Positions 35,177 through 44,490 of a stretch of 64,000 nucleotides of DNA are shown here, piece after piece. The stretch's first letter is position 1. Each line of letters opens with the position of its first letter. The stretch lies in contig CAZOZM010000002.1 of the NCBI GenBank assembly GCA_964584255.1, positions 1 to 64,000 on the forward strand. The letters are read 5' to 3'. The translations under genes were made by a program, and so were the position numbers. The notes beneath the pieces were generated by a model, which was given only the letters and a program-made list of their open reading frames with translations, had not been told where the DNA came from and made no database searches. Source of the DNA: UBA3775 sp964584255 (GTDB lineage Bacteria; Bacillota; Clostridia; Lachnospirales; Lachnospiraceae).

Positions 35177-38100
35177 TTAAATATCCATGTTGTCAACGGA
35201 AGCTGCATAATCTCCGAAAAGATCTCCGCTTCTGTCAGGCACCACTTCACCAAATCCGGCTTCTCCCATTCCTTCGTAAACCGCCTCATTGTTAGGTTTA
35301 TTACCTTCCATGAGTTCTTTGGTTTCTACACTGTTATTAATTGAGTAATCAATTTCCTCAGAAAGAACTACTTCGTTACCTTCCTCATCGAGTACCGTAA
35401 CATCAAGAGCAAGTGACTGAAGTTCCTTAAGAAGTACCTTAAAGGACTCAGGAATTCCCGGCTCGGAAATGTTTTCACCCTTGATAATGGCCTCATACGT
35501 CTTCACACGTCCGGTAACATCATCAGACTTAACCGTAAGGATTTCCTGAAGAATGTGAGCTGCACCATATGCTTCGAGAGCCCAAACTTCCATTTCACCG
35601 AAACGCTGTCCGCCGAACTGAGCTTTACCACCCAGAGGCTGCTGTGTAACAAGTGAGTAAGGACCTGTTGAACGTGCATGGATCTTATCGTCAACGAGAT
35701 GATGAAGTTTGAGATAGTGCATGAAACCGATTGTTACATTACCGTCAAACGGCTCACCGGTACGACCGTCACGAAGCTGTACCTTTCCATCCGGTCTGAT
35801 TGGAACACCTGCCCACTCTTTTCTGTAATCCTGATTTTCAATGAGGAACTTCATGAGTTCAGGATTAATCTGGTCTTCATATTTCTTTTCAAACTCGTCA
35901 AGCGGCATGTTTGCATAATCATTAGCCAGCCTGAGGGAATCTTCAATATCCGTTTCCTTCGCGCCGTCAAAGACAGGGGTTGAAACCTTAACGCCAAGCA
36001 CCTGAGATGCAAGACTTAGGTGAATTTCAAGGACCTGACCGATGTTCATTCGTGAAGGAACGCCGAGAGGGTTAAGCACAATATCAAGAGGTCGACCGTT
36101 AGGAAGGAATGGCATGTCTTCAACAGGGAGAACTCGTGAAACGACACCCTTGTTACCGTGACGACCGGCCATCTTATCTCCAACCTGAATCTTTCTCTTC
36201 TGTGCAATATATACTCTTACGCATTCATTTACGCTAGGAGCAAGTTCATCATTATTTGCTCTTGAGAAAACTTTTGCATCTACGATGATACCGAATTCAC
36301 CATGAGGAACTCTGAGGGATGTATCTCTTACATCTCTTGCCTTCTCTCCGAAAATTGCACGGAGAAGTCTTTCCTCTGCAGTAAGCTCTGTTTCACCCTT
36401 TGGAGTTACTTTACCTACAAGGATGTCACCTGATCTTACTTCAGCACCGATTCGTATGATACCTCTTTCATCGAGGTCCTTAAGGGCTTCTTCACCGACA
36501 CTTGGAATGTCTCTTGTAATCTCTTCCGGTCCGAGCTTTGTATCTCTTGCTTCTGCTTCGTATTCTTCAATATGGATTGATGTATATACATCCTGCTGAA
36601 CAAGTCTTTCACTAAGAAGAACAGCATCCTCGTAGTTGTAACCTTCCCATGTCATGAAACCGATGAGAGGGTTCTTACCGAGGGCAAGCTCTCCATTGGA
36701 TGTTGAAGGACCGTCTGCAATAACCTGACCTTTTTCAACCTTCTCACCTTTATTTACGATAGGTCTCTGGTTGATACTTGTTCCCTGATTGCTTCTTACG
36801 AACTTCTGAAGTCTGTATTCATCAATATCGCCTTCTTCATTTCTGATAAGGACAACATCCGCTGCTGCTCTTTCTACCACGCCGGCATTTTCTGCAACAA
36901 CACATACACCCGAGTCAACTGCCGTCTTCATTTCCATTCCCGTTCCTACAACAGGAGACTCTGTGAAAAGAAGAGGAACTGCCTGACGCTGCATGTTTGA
37001 TCCCATCAGCGCACGGTTGGCGTCATCGTTCTGAAGGAAAGGAATCATCGCCGTAGCAACCGAAAATACCATCTTAGGAGAAACGTCCATAAGATCAATC
37101 TTACGTTTTTCAAATGAAGATGTTTCTTCACGGAAACGGCCGGATACACTGTTATTTACGAAATATCCGTCTTCTGTGAGAGGCTCGTTAGCCTGAGCTA
37201 CAACATATCTGTCTTCCTCATCTGCCGTAAGGTAAACAACCTCATCAGTTACTCTAGGATTAAGAGGGTCTGATTTGTCGCACTTTCTGTAAGGTGCTTC
37301 AACGAATCCGTACTCATTGATTCTTGCATATGATGCAAGTGAGTTGATAAGACCGATGTTAGGACCTTCAGGTGTCTCGATAGGACACATTCTTCCGTAG
37401 TGTGTATAGTGAACGTCTCGAACTTCGAATCCGGCACGGTCTCTTGAAAGACCACCCGGTCCGAGGGCTGAAAGACGTCTCTTATGTGTAAGTTCGCCAA
37501 GAGGATTGTGCTGATCCATGAACTGTGACAGCTGTGAACTTCCGAAGAATTCCTTCACGGCTGCAGTTACAGGTTTAATATTGATAAGGCTTGAAGCAGT
37601 TACCGTAGCAGGATCAAGTGTTGTCATACGCTCACGGACAACTCTTTCCATTCTTGACATACCGATACGGTACTGATTCTGAAGAAGCTCACCAACGGCA
37701 CGGATACGACGATTGCCAAGGTGGTCGATATCATCCTGGAAACCGATTCCGTACTCAAGATGCATATTGTAGTTTATGGATGCAATTATATCTTCTTTTG
37801 TGATATGTTTAGGGATAAGGTCGTTAATTCTTGCCCTGATTGCTTCCTTAATATCCTCTTCCTCGCTGAACTCCTCAAGAATTGCAGTAAGTGCAGGATA
37901 GTAAACCAGCTCGGTTATGCCGAGTTCTTCCTTGTTACATGGGAAGTAATCAGTAAGTTCAACCATCAGGTTTGAAAGAACCTTAACATTCTTTTCTTCT
38001 GCCTGTACATATACGTAAGGTACTGCCGCATTCTGAATCTTCTCTGCAAGTTCTTCAGAAACAACGGTTCCTGCCGATGCAATGATTTCACCCGTAGATG

Positions 38101-38995
38101 CATCAATAACATCTTCCGCAAGCGCAAATCCCGTAATTCTGTTCTTCAGATGGAGCTTCTTGTTAAATTTATAACGTCCAACCTTTGCAAGATCATATCT
38201 TCTTGCATCAAAGAACATTGCATTAACCAAAGATTCTGCACTTTCAACAGAGAGAGGCTCGCCCGGACGAAGTTTCTTGTAAAGTTCAAGAAGACCATCC
38301 TGGTAATTCTCTGAAGGATCCTTTGCAAAAGTAGCCTCAATTTTTGTTTCTTCACCGAAAAGATCTCTGATTTCCTGATTTGTTCCATAACCAAGAGCAC
38401 GAACAAATACCGTAATTGGGACCTTTCTGTTTCTATCTACACGAACATAGAAAACGTCATTTGAGTCAGTCTCATATTCAAGCCACGCACCACGATTCGG
38501 AATAACTGTACTGGAATAAAGAGTCTTTCCAATCTTATCGTGTCCGATATTGTAGTAGATACCCGGTGAACGCACGAGCTGACTTACAATAACTCTTTCC
38601 GCACCATTTATTACGAAAGTACCGGTAGCGGTCATTACCGGAAGATCTCCCATGAAAATCTCATGTTCACTGATCTCATCCGTATCTTTATTGTGAAGTC
38701 TTACAACAACATGCATAGGAGCGGCATATGTAGCATCTCTTTCCTTACACTCCTCGATTGTATACTTCTTCTCTCTAAGTTCATAGTCTATAAATTCAAG
38801 ACTAAGATGACCGGCGAAATCAGTAATTGGAGAAATATCCCTGAACACTTCATAGAGTCCTTCTTCCAAGAACCAGCGATAAGAATCCTTCTGTACCTCG
38901 ATAAGGTTAGGCATCTCAAGGATTTCTTTCTGTTTCGAATAACTCATTCGAACGTTTTTACCGACTTTGACCGGATGAATTCTATTCTTATCCAT
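35177..38995 (-). CDS. rpoB: RNA polymerase subunit beta
   Basis: The 1272-aa second-largest subunit of RNA polymerase. The rifampicin-binding region is visible (SSQLSQFMDQHNPLGELTHK and RRLSALGPGGLSRDRAG), as are the conserved GDKMAGRHGNKGVV and YEDAVL motifs. The start at 38995 has GGAGTG 9 bases upstream; the open frame to 39043 is discarded. It has its own strong promoter (39086-39114), because the cassette at 39.3-42.9 kb separates it from rplL. Confidence 0.97.
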   Translation of the reverse strand: MDKNRIHPVKVGKNVRMSYSKQKEILEMPNLIEVQKDSYRWFLEEGLYEVFRDISPITDFAGHLSLEFIDYELREKKYTIEECKERDATYAAPMHVVVRLHNKDTDEISEHEIFMGDLPVMTATGTFVINGAERVIVSQLVRSPGIYYNIGHDKIGKTLYSSTVIPNRGAWLEYETDSNDVFYVRVDRNRKVPITVFVRALGYGTNQEIRDLFGEETKIEATFAKDPSENYQDGLLELYKKLRPGEPLSVESAESLVNAMFFDARRYDLAKVGRYKFNKKLHLKNRITGFALAEDVIDASTGEIIASAGTVVSEELAEKIQNAAVPYVYVQAEEKNVKVLSNLMVELTDYFPCNKEELGITELVYYPALTAILEEFSEEEDIKEAIRARINDLIPKHITKEDIIASINYNMHLEYGIGFQDDIDHLGNRRIRAVGELLQNQYRIGMSRMERVVRERMTTLDPATVTASSLINIKPVTAAVKEFFGSSQLSQFMDQHNPLGELTHKRRLSALGPGGLSRDRAGFEVRDVHYTHYGRMCPIETPEGPNIGLINSLASYARINEYGFVEAPYRKCDKSDPLNPRVTDEVVYLTADEEDRYVVAQANEPLTEDGYFVNNSVSGRFREETSSFEKRKIDLMDVSPKMVFSVATAMIPFLQNDDANRALMGSNMQRQAVPLLFTESPVVGTGMEMKTAVDSGVCVVAENAGVVERAAADVVLIRNEEGDIDEYRLQKFVRSNQGTSINQRPIVNKGEKVEKGQVIADGPSTSNGELALGKNPLIGFMTWEGYNYEDAVLLSERLVQQDVYTSIHIEEYEAEARDTKLGPEEITRDIPSVGEEALKDLDERGIIRIGAEVRSGDILVGKVTPKGETELTAEERLLRAIFGEKARDVRDTSLRVPHGEFGIIVDAKVFSRANNDELAPSVNECVRVYIAQKRKIQVGDKMAGRHGNKGVVSRVLPVEDMPFLPNGRPLDIVLNPLGVPSRMNIGQVLEIHLSLASQVLGVKVSTPVFDGAKETDIEDSLRLANDYANMPLDEFEKKYEDQINPELMKFLIENQDYRKEWAGVPIRPDGKVQLRDGRTGEPFDGNVTIGFMHYLKLHHLVDDKIHARSTGPYSLVTQQPLGGKAQFGGQRFGEMEVWALEAYGAAHILQEILTVKSDDVTGRVKTYEAIIKGENISEPGIPESFKVLLKELQSLALDVTVLDEEGNEVVLSEEIDYSINNSVETKELMEGNKPNNEAVYEGMGEAGFGEVVPDRSGDLFGDYAASVDNMDI

Positions 38996-39085
38996 TGACG
39001 TTTTCACTCCTTGACTGTTTAATAAGTCTATTGTATAATGCAAATGTGCATAGTAATACCCATGTTACACAATAGTGCATTTTTT

Positions 39086-39114
39086 ATATTATCACCGTAA
39101 TTTCAGCTTGTCAA
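39086..39114 (-). promoter_or_regulatory. Promoter of rpoBC
   Basis: On the minus strand a perfect TTGACA (39114-39109) and TAATAT (39091-39086) have 17-base spacing. Transcription would begin about 80 bases upstream of rpoB. Confidence 0.85.
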
Positions 39115-39264
39115 CACTGATTTTACGTTTTTTTATCGCATTTTTCACTTTTTATGCAACAAAAACGGCTGATTTTGATTTATATCTGCAAATATACTGA
39201 TTTATCCGGTTTCAAAGCTGACATTGCCTTGTTTTTTCTTTCTGAAAAAGGCATGAAATATAAA

Positions 39265-39310
39265 AGAACCCCGAAAAACCGATCTCTTATGACAGGTTTC
39301 TCAGGATTCT
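39265..39310 (-). terminator. Terminator of the ABC cassette
   Basis: Interrupted stem AGAA..CC..GAAACC paired with GGTTTTTCGGGGTTCT, directly after the stop of the 220-aa membrane protein. The rest of the 38996-39317 gap holds only the rpoB leader and promoter. Confidence 0.55.
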
Positions 39311-39317
39311 TTTTTTA

Positions 39318-39980
39318 TCACTCTTTTTTCTCTTTCAGTTTCTTATAAAAAGCAAACGCCCCGGCATTCTTTATCCACAGGTAAACAATCGAAACACTCC
39401 ATAAAATCACAATTGCAGACACAGAGTATACAATCATGTGCTTTGGAGACAGCGGGCGCTCCCTGTTCCACAGATAAGGGCTCTTACTTCCAAAACTCAG
39501 ACAGCAGAGCAGAATTTCCGTTGATGCAAGTGTCAGAACCGTTGACTTCATCAATATTATAAGAAGAAAAGCAACCGATTGTATCAGAAGACTCAAAAGA
39601 GCGGTTTTAATACACTCCGACTTTACCTTCAGACCAAAACATCCGACAATCCCATAAGCAGCAATCGTCAGGAGAAGAAAAAACAAATCAAAAGCCATCG
39701 CCGTTTTCCATGGTTTTGGCTCCGTAAAATTAAGCAGATCAGATTTTTTCCCTTTTATCCGGTTTTCCATAAGTTGGAGTTCCCATATAAAAGACATCGC
39801 CGGTATTAAAATCTGTATTGCCTTTAGTGCATATAAATCATTTTTAAAACCACCCGGTGCATAATACGCTCTGACCGCAAGAGGAAAACCCGCCAAAATA
39901 CACAGACACACCGCCCAGAACCAGAATCTCTGATGCTTTACAGCTATTTTGATTTTTTTCGCACATCGTTCAACAAACAT
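39318..39980 (-). CDS. Integral membrane protein of the ABC cassette
   Basis: A 220-aa protein with about six hydrophobic segments and a basic C-terminus (KKLKEKKE), resembling a small ABC-2 type permease or accessory subunit; no family was recognised with certainty. Its start overlaps the end of the ABC ATPase frame by 37 bases, so it belongs to the same operon. GAGG lies 10 bases before the ATG. Last gene of the four-gene cassette. Confidence 0.6.
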   Translation of the reverse strand: MFVERCAKKIKIAVKHQRFWFWAVCLCILAGFPLAVRAYYAPGGFKNDLYALKAIQILIPAMSFIWELQLMENRIKGKKSDLLNFTEPKPWKTAMAFDLFFLLLTIAAYGIVGCFGLKVKSECIKTALLSLLIQSVAFLLIILMKSTVLTLASTEILLCCLSFGSKSPYLWNRERPLSPKHMIVYSVSAIVILWSVSIVYLWIKNAGAFAFYKKLKEKKE

Positions 39981-40770
39981 AAATAACCGTCCTCAACCGT
40001 CGGGGAAACAGGCGTCTCATCCGTCTTTCCCTCAATAATCACTCTGGCCATAGGCTCATCTGCCGTATAATACTGGATTACTGCGTCCTCCATGCCCCTG
40101 CTTATAACCTCATACTCAGGTACACAGTATACTTTTCCCGCTGCAAATTCCGCTACTTTTGACGTCTCACCATCAAAACACACTTTACCTTCATGCATCA
40201 CTATCAGTCTGTCGCACAGGTTTTCAACATCCTGCATAATATGCGTGGTTATAAGAACACATCTTCCTCTGCATACTTTCTCAATAACCGAACGGAACCG
40301 TATCCTTTTCTCCGGGTCCAACCCCGCGGTCGGCTCATCCAAAATCAAAATCTCAGGATTTCCCAAAAGACTTTGAGCCAGACCAAGACGTCTGAGCATT
40401 CCTCCGGAAAGCGACTCCACTTTCGCAGACTTCTTATCGGTAAGACCTGTTTTTTCGAGCAGATCCGGAATTTCTCCGGCTGCATCTTTTCCTTTGTACC
40501 CGGCGAAGAATTCAATGTTTTCTTCAACCGTCAGGTTTGAAAATAAAGTAAACTCCTGCGGCATATATCCAATTCCCTTTTTACCGCAGTCCAACATTAT
40601 CTTCCCCTTATACGGAATCAATCCGCATATGCACTTCAGCAATGTTGATTTTCCGGCTCCATTCTCTCCAAGAATCCCATATATATATGTTTATCCAGTT
40701 CAAGAGACACTTCGCTCAAAGCCTTCTTTTTTCCAAATCTTTTATTCAGCGAATCTATTTTGCTAACCAT
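39944..40770 (-). pseudogene. ABC transporter ATPase frameshifted at an (AT)5 run
   Basis: A complete ABC ATPase of about 275 aa can be read only by changing frame once. From the ATG at 40770 (GGAGG 6 bases upstream) the frame runs MVSKIDSLNKRFGKKKALSE and on to DKHIY. It then hits CATATATATATGGG (40689-40676) and leaves frame, stopping after 43 codons. In the other frame the sequence continues GILGENGAGKSTLLK (Walker A), then the Q-loop (GYMPQEF), signature LSGGMLRR, Walker B LILDEPTAGLDP and H-loop TTHIMQ. One AT unit fewer restores the frame exactly. It could be a null allele or a phase-variable gene switched off. Confidence 0.88.
40679..40688. repeat. (AT)5 dinucleotide run in the ABC ATPase gene
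   Basis: A five-unit AT repeat sits at the exact point of frame change, one codon before the start of the Walker A region. Slipped-strand loss of one unit would restore the reading frame. Confidence 0.85.
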
Positions 40771-40791
40771 TCGGAGCCTCCGTTAATTCAA

Positions 40792-42459
40792 TCAATTAGT
40801 ACTTCCCTCACTGAAAACAACCATGTAATTACTGCCTGCAAGAGTCTTATTGCCGGCATCCCTGTTTCGATATGCCATCCAGTTGCCATAAAAACAATAC
40901 ACATCTCCGCCATTGTTCTTCAGAGATGTCTCTGCTTCCATCATCTCTGATGCATACTGTTCCCAATCTGCAATTCCATTATCATTTCTGTAACTGTAAT
41001 CCATTTCGATAGGATATACATAATTAATATTGTCTTTTACATCTTCCGCAACCATGCCGCCTGCCATAACAAGGGAATCTGTCTTTCCTTCAAAAGAGTT
41101 TCCGTCTTTTTCCAAGTCAGCATACAACTCATATATGCTGTCGGCTTTCACAACATAATCAGCTTCATTGTTTTTGCAGAAGCCAAATGTCAGCATACCG
41201 TACTCATCTTCCATCTCATATGAATAAATATGCTGTTCTCCCGGATATGGATACCATGGAAATCCGGCACATAATCTTACAGCATCATAATTGGCAATGC
41301 TCGGTGCGGCACTTCCTTTATACGTTACAGTCACTGACTCAACATCTCCATTGCCCTTTACGGCAAAATTATCTCCGCTGCGTGTATACTCAAGTGCATT
41401 ACCTTTTTGGTCCTCGACACTTTTAATCTCATAAGGAGAGTAAAGCGTAAAGACATAATTCTCAAGATTTGAATTATCAACCCACATTTTTACGGTATTA
41501 CTTAAATCCCATCCGGCCTTCAGGTCCATTTCATATTTTGTAACCTTGAATCTGGCTTTTTCCAAAGCTGTCTCATTGTCTTCATAATCATCCATTACAT
41601 TTCTGTAATTCTGCCCATATAAATACAGGGCATCCTTATAATTCATTCTGTTAGACGATCCGAATCTGCTTACCGAAGGCATTAATGCCACAAAAAGTCC
41701 AAATGCAGCAACAAGAACCGCAGGAACAAGTTTTTTTACGGCAAAATCTTTTAATACAACCATAAGAATCAAAAAATTCATCCCGAGCCAGAACACGATA
41801 AGTCCCATGGAATACGCACTTATATGAAAACCGCTGTCTATGTCATACGCATAATTACTGAACTGCGGCATAATTTCAAACGGTCTCTGAAATGAAAGAT
41901 TTACAAAAATACCGGTCATATCAAAAAATGGTCCCGACAACACAATTACAACAATGCCTATAATTGCACCGGCAATCGCTTTTTTTATAAATGACAGATT
42001 AACAGCAACCACAGCCGCTATCATTCCCGTAAGGAAATAATAGAAGAAAACATCTGATATAATCCTAAAAAGGTAAGCCGTATGGCCTTTACCGTGGATT
42101 GCAAACAAAATCGACTCAAAAATGATTATTGCCAGTGAAAGCATTCCTGTGTTAATCATAGAAAACTTTAATACGGCTTTGCATGTTTCTTTCTTGGATG
42201 ATACCCAAAGAATCTGGGACGCGGAATTCTTTATTTGAAGAATAAGTTCAAATGTCATAAAGAAAATCAATGCAAACCATATATATGTATTATACAAAAA
42301 AGCCGAAGTAATTTCATACAACGCAACATTAGAATATTTAGTAAGTGCCGATACAGATGTTCTTATCGGATTAAAAAGCAACAAAACAAACCCTGCAGCC
42401 ATTACAATACGAATCCATAAATTCTTTGCAAGGATTTTCCAAGACGCACTATATTTCAT
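40792..42459 (-). CDS. Large ABC permease with extracytoplasmic domain
   Basis: A 555-aa protein with about six to seven transmembrane helices in the first 270 residues and a large extracytoplasmic C-terminal domain (about 290-555). That domain has beta-sandwich-like stretches (VTKYEMDLKAGWDLSNTVKM) and a FPWYPYPG motif reminiscent of the N-terminal domain of M1 aminopeptidases fused to some ABC permeases, but no HExxH zinc site is present. It lies 15 bases after the secreted small protein and 21 bases before the ATPase. The start at 42459 is set by GGAGGG 5 bases upstream. Substrate unknown. Confidence 0.65.
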   Translation of the reverse strand: MKYSASWKILAKNLWIRIVMAAGFVLLLFNPIRTSVSALTKYSNVALYEITSAFLYNTYIWFALIFFMTFELILQIKNSASQILWVSSKKETCKAVLKFSMINTGMLSLAIIIFESILFAIHGKGHTAYLFRIISDVFFYYFLTGMIAAVVAVNLSFIKKAIAGAIIGIVVIVLSGPFFDMTGIFVNLSFQRPFEIMPQFSNYAYDIDSGFHISAYSMGLIVFWLGMNFLILMVVLKDFAVKKLVPAVLVAAFGLFVALMPSVSRFGSSNRMNYKDALYLYGQNYRNVMDDYEDNETALEKARFKVTKYEMDLKAGWDLSNTVKMWVDNSNLENYVFTLYSPYEIKSVEDQKGNALEYTRSGDNFAVKGNGDVESVTVTYKGSAAPSIANYDAVRLCAGFPWYPYPGEQHIYSYEMEDEYGMLTFGFCKNNEADYVVKADSIYELYADLEKDGNSFEGKTDSLVMAGGMVAEDVKDNINYVYPIEMDYSYRNDNGIADWEQYASEMMEAETSLKNNGGDVYCFYGNWMAYRNRDAGNKTLAGSNYMVVFSEGSTN

Positions 42460-42473
42460 TTTTCCCTCCATTA

Positions 42474-42854
42474 CTACCTTGATGTTATTTTGCTGGTACC
42501 CTTACCAAGACCTGATAGTTTTATCTTTGCAAAAGTTTTTCCTATATCAACATTTCCCTTTGCACTTTCTCCATGATCAACAGACAAACTATACCCCGGG
42601 TACTTGGCATAGCTTGCATTTACACCATCTCTATAGTATACTGTTAAGTTTACGTTACTACTACTGTTTCCCGATGCTGATACATATAAATCAAATATAC
42701 CTATAGATGATGATACCGAATTTGAATACACTGCACCTACACCTGTTTTAGTAACTATTTCCGTAGCTCCTGCTGCTATTGACAATATCTGTGATGAAGC
42801 AATTAATGTTGCCACTGCCAATGCTACTTTTTTGTTCCTAATTTTTCTATTCAT
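42474..42854 (-). CDS. Small secreted protein heading the ABC cassette
   Basis: A 126-aa protein with a clear signal peptide (basic MNRKIRNKK, hydrophobic VALAVATLIASS, likely cleavage after GAT or AAG around residue 30). The mature part is about 95 residues, rich in Ser, Val, Gly and Tyr with no cysteine, and looks like an all-beta protein. No family was recognised. Placed first in an operon with an ABC transporter, it could be a secreted effector, bacteriocin-like peptide or transporter partner (inference). AAAGGAG lies 6 bases before the ATG. Confidence 0.65.
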   Translation of the reverse strand: MNRKIRNKKVALAVATLIASSQILSIAAGATEIVTKTGVGAVYSNSVSSSIGIFDLYVSASGNSSSNVNLTVYYRDGVNASYAKYPGYSLSVDHGESAKGNVDIGKTFAKIKLSGLGKGTSKITSR

Positions 42855-43256
42855 GACAATTCTCCTTTATTAATTCTATACAAATTTGCGCGCACTAAAT
42901 CTTATATATCTATAATACACCTTCTGCTCATTATAGTCAGCTATGAATTATTACAAAAAACATCTCATTGCATTTTTTCTGCCGTCACCATTAGAATTTT
43001 AAAATTTGAAACGACACGTTTTGTGTACTCATGCGCATGTAAACTATATTTAATATGGCCATCATATCTCTGTTTTCTCTAGAGCATACATTTTTTCTGT
43101 TTCTGTATTTCTTATCCTTTTATCTTGAACCATTAATACTTACCACCAGTAAACATTAACAGCTCAACCATTTTCGTTGATAAAATAATCTTAATCAGTA
43201 ATAGTTACAATATAAATATCTCAGTTTTTCTAATTCAAAATGAATCTTAAAAACGC
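42855..43256. other. AT-rich gap between rplL and the ABC cassette
   Basis: No gene was found in about 400 bases. On the minus strand CTGACT and TATTAT with 17-base spacing (around 42914-42942) could be the cassette promoter. The region is clearly more AT-rich than the flanking ribosomal genes and probably marks the insertion junction. Confidence 0.5.
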
Positions 43257-43284
43257 AAAAAAGCACGGCTTCCGCCGTGCTTTT
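43257..43284 (-). terminator. Terminator after rplL
   Basis: The perfect stem AAAAGCACGGC/GCCGTGCTTTT with a 4-base loop ends the rplJL transcript before the inserted cassette. Confidence 0.92.
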
Positions 43285-43304
43285 CAAAATTCAAAGAATT
43301 AAAA

Positions 43305-43673
43305 TTACTTAAGAGTGATCTTAGCGCCAACTTCTTCAAGCTTCTTCTTGATATCTTCAGCTTCTTCCTTAGCTGCTGCTTCCTTAAGTGTCTTTGGAGC
43401 TCCTTCAACCATATCCTTAGCTTCTTTAAGTCCAAGTCCTGTGATTTCACGAACAACCTTGATAACCTTAACCTTCTGAGCTGCATCAAATGATGTTAAT
43501 TCAACATCAAATTCTGTCTTCTCTTCAGCTGCTTCTGCTGCACCACCTGCTGCTGCAACTACAACACCTGCTGCTGCGCTTACGCCAAATTCTTCTTCGC
43601 AAGCCTTTACTAAGTCATTTAACTCTAAAACTGTCATTGCCTTAATAGCATCGATAAATTCCTGATTAGTCAT
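43305..43673 (-). CDS. rplL: 50S ribosomal protein L7/L12
   Basis: A 122-aa acidic stalk protein that recruits translation factors. N-terminal dimerisation domain, Ala-rich hinge (AAAGVVVAAAGGAAEAAEEK) and C-terminal domain with the VKVIKVVREITGLGLKEAK motif are all present. The start at 43673 is chosen because GGAGG lies 8 bases upstream; the ATG at 43688 overlaps that ribosome binding site. Normally followed directly by rpoB; here a terminator and a four-gene cassette intervene. Confidence 0.96.
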   Translation of the reverse strand: MTNQEFIDAIKAMTVLELNDLVKACEEEFGVSAAAGVVVAAAGGAAEAAEEKTEFDVELTSFDAAQKVKVIKVVREITGLGLKEAKDMVEGAPKTLKEAAAKEEAEDIKKKLEEVGAKITLK

Positions 43674-43761
43674 TTTAATATCCTCCATAAATGTTTAATT
43701 ACGGGCCGCGGCCCATGCCCCGCTTAAGCGGCTGTTTCTTTCGAAATAGATTTCAACTGCA

Positions 43762-44259
43762 TTATGCAGCCGGATTCTCTTTTGCGTCTGCAATCTGCTT
43801 GAGAACTCTTGCAATATTTGCGATTGGAGACTGAAGGCTTCCAAGAAGCTTGGAAATAAGTTCGTCTCTTGAAGGGATTGTAGCGATAACTTCAAGACCC
43901 TTAGGATCATATAACTCGCCGCCTACAACACCTGCTTTGAATTCAATTGCATCAGCTTTCTTCTTTGTGTCAACTACGATCTTAGCTGCAACTGTCTCAC
44001 TCTCCATAGCGAATGCAACAGCTGTAGGTCCATCAAGTTTTTCACTAAGAACTTCATACTGTGTTCCTGCGAAAGCCATCTTAAGATATGTGTTCTTGTA
44101 TACTTTGTAAACAACACCATTTTCTCTGAAAGTCTTACGAAGAGCAGTATCCTGTTCTACTGTTAAACCGCGATAATCAACGAGAATGATAGACTTTGCA
44201 TTTGCAACATTTGCCTTGATTTCTTCGATGATTGGAGCTTTTAACTCAACTTTTGCCAT
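43762..44259 (-). CDS. rplJ: 50S ribosomal protein L10
   Basis: The 165-aa base of the L7/L12 stalk. The IILVDYRGLTVEQ motif and the LRKTFRENGVVYKVYKNT segment are typical, and the C-terminal helix binds L7/L12 dimers. It is preceded by its autoregulatory leader RNA (44304-44430), to which the L10(L12)4 complex binds. AGGAGG lies 7 bases before the ATG. Confidence 0.96.
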   Translation of the reverse strand: MAKVELKAPIIEEIKANVANAKSIILVDYRGLTVEQDTALRKTFRENGVVYKVYKNTYLKMAFAGTQYEVLSEKLDGPTAVAFAMESETVAAKIVVDTKKKADAIEFKAGVVGGELYDPKGLEVIATIPSRDELISKLLGSLQSPIANIARVLKQIADAKENPAA

Positions 44260-44303
44260 TGTGGTTTCCTCCTTATTATTTTATCGGCTGCCACAGCAAT
44301 TAT

Positions 44304-44430
44304 AAAAAAGCTGTCCATACCGAAGTATGAACAGCGAAAATTACAATGTAATAATTTGCTGACATATCCTGGGCAGGCGACTTGCTTACGCCCTAAAGGG
44401 GCACCTGCTGTCTTCGGCAGTCAATGAAAT
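44304..44430 (-). ncRNA. L10 leader RNA with intrinsic attenuator
   Basis: The leader starts TTGACTGCCGAAGACAGCAG and continues to GGATATGTCAGC, the conserved core of the ribosomal protein L10 leader. It ends in a hairpin (GCTGTTCATAC/GTATGGACAGC, 44335-44310) followed by TTTTTT, about 45 bases before rplJ. This is the layout of transcription attenuation: excess L10-L12 complex binds the leader and favours the terminator. Confidence 0.88.
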
Positions 44431-44458
44431 TTATAACATAATTTATATACGGTGTCAA
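44430..44458 (-). promoter_or_regulatory. Promoter of rplJL
   Basis: On the minus strand a perfect TTGACA (44458-44453) and TATAAA (44435-44430) have 17-base spacing. Transcription would begin at the first bases of the L10 leader. Confidence 0.85.
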
Positions 44459-44490
44459 CACCTTTTTTCCGTTTTTTCAACGGTGGCATA

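Noticed and set aside
42474..42854. Assignment of the secreted protein to the lactococcin 972 bacteriocin family
   Set aside because: The operon plan is similar and a GVG..YSN stretch is present, but the Trp/Tyr-rich core of that family is missing.
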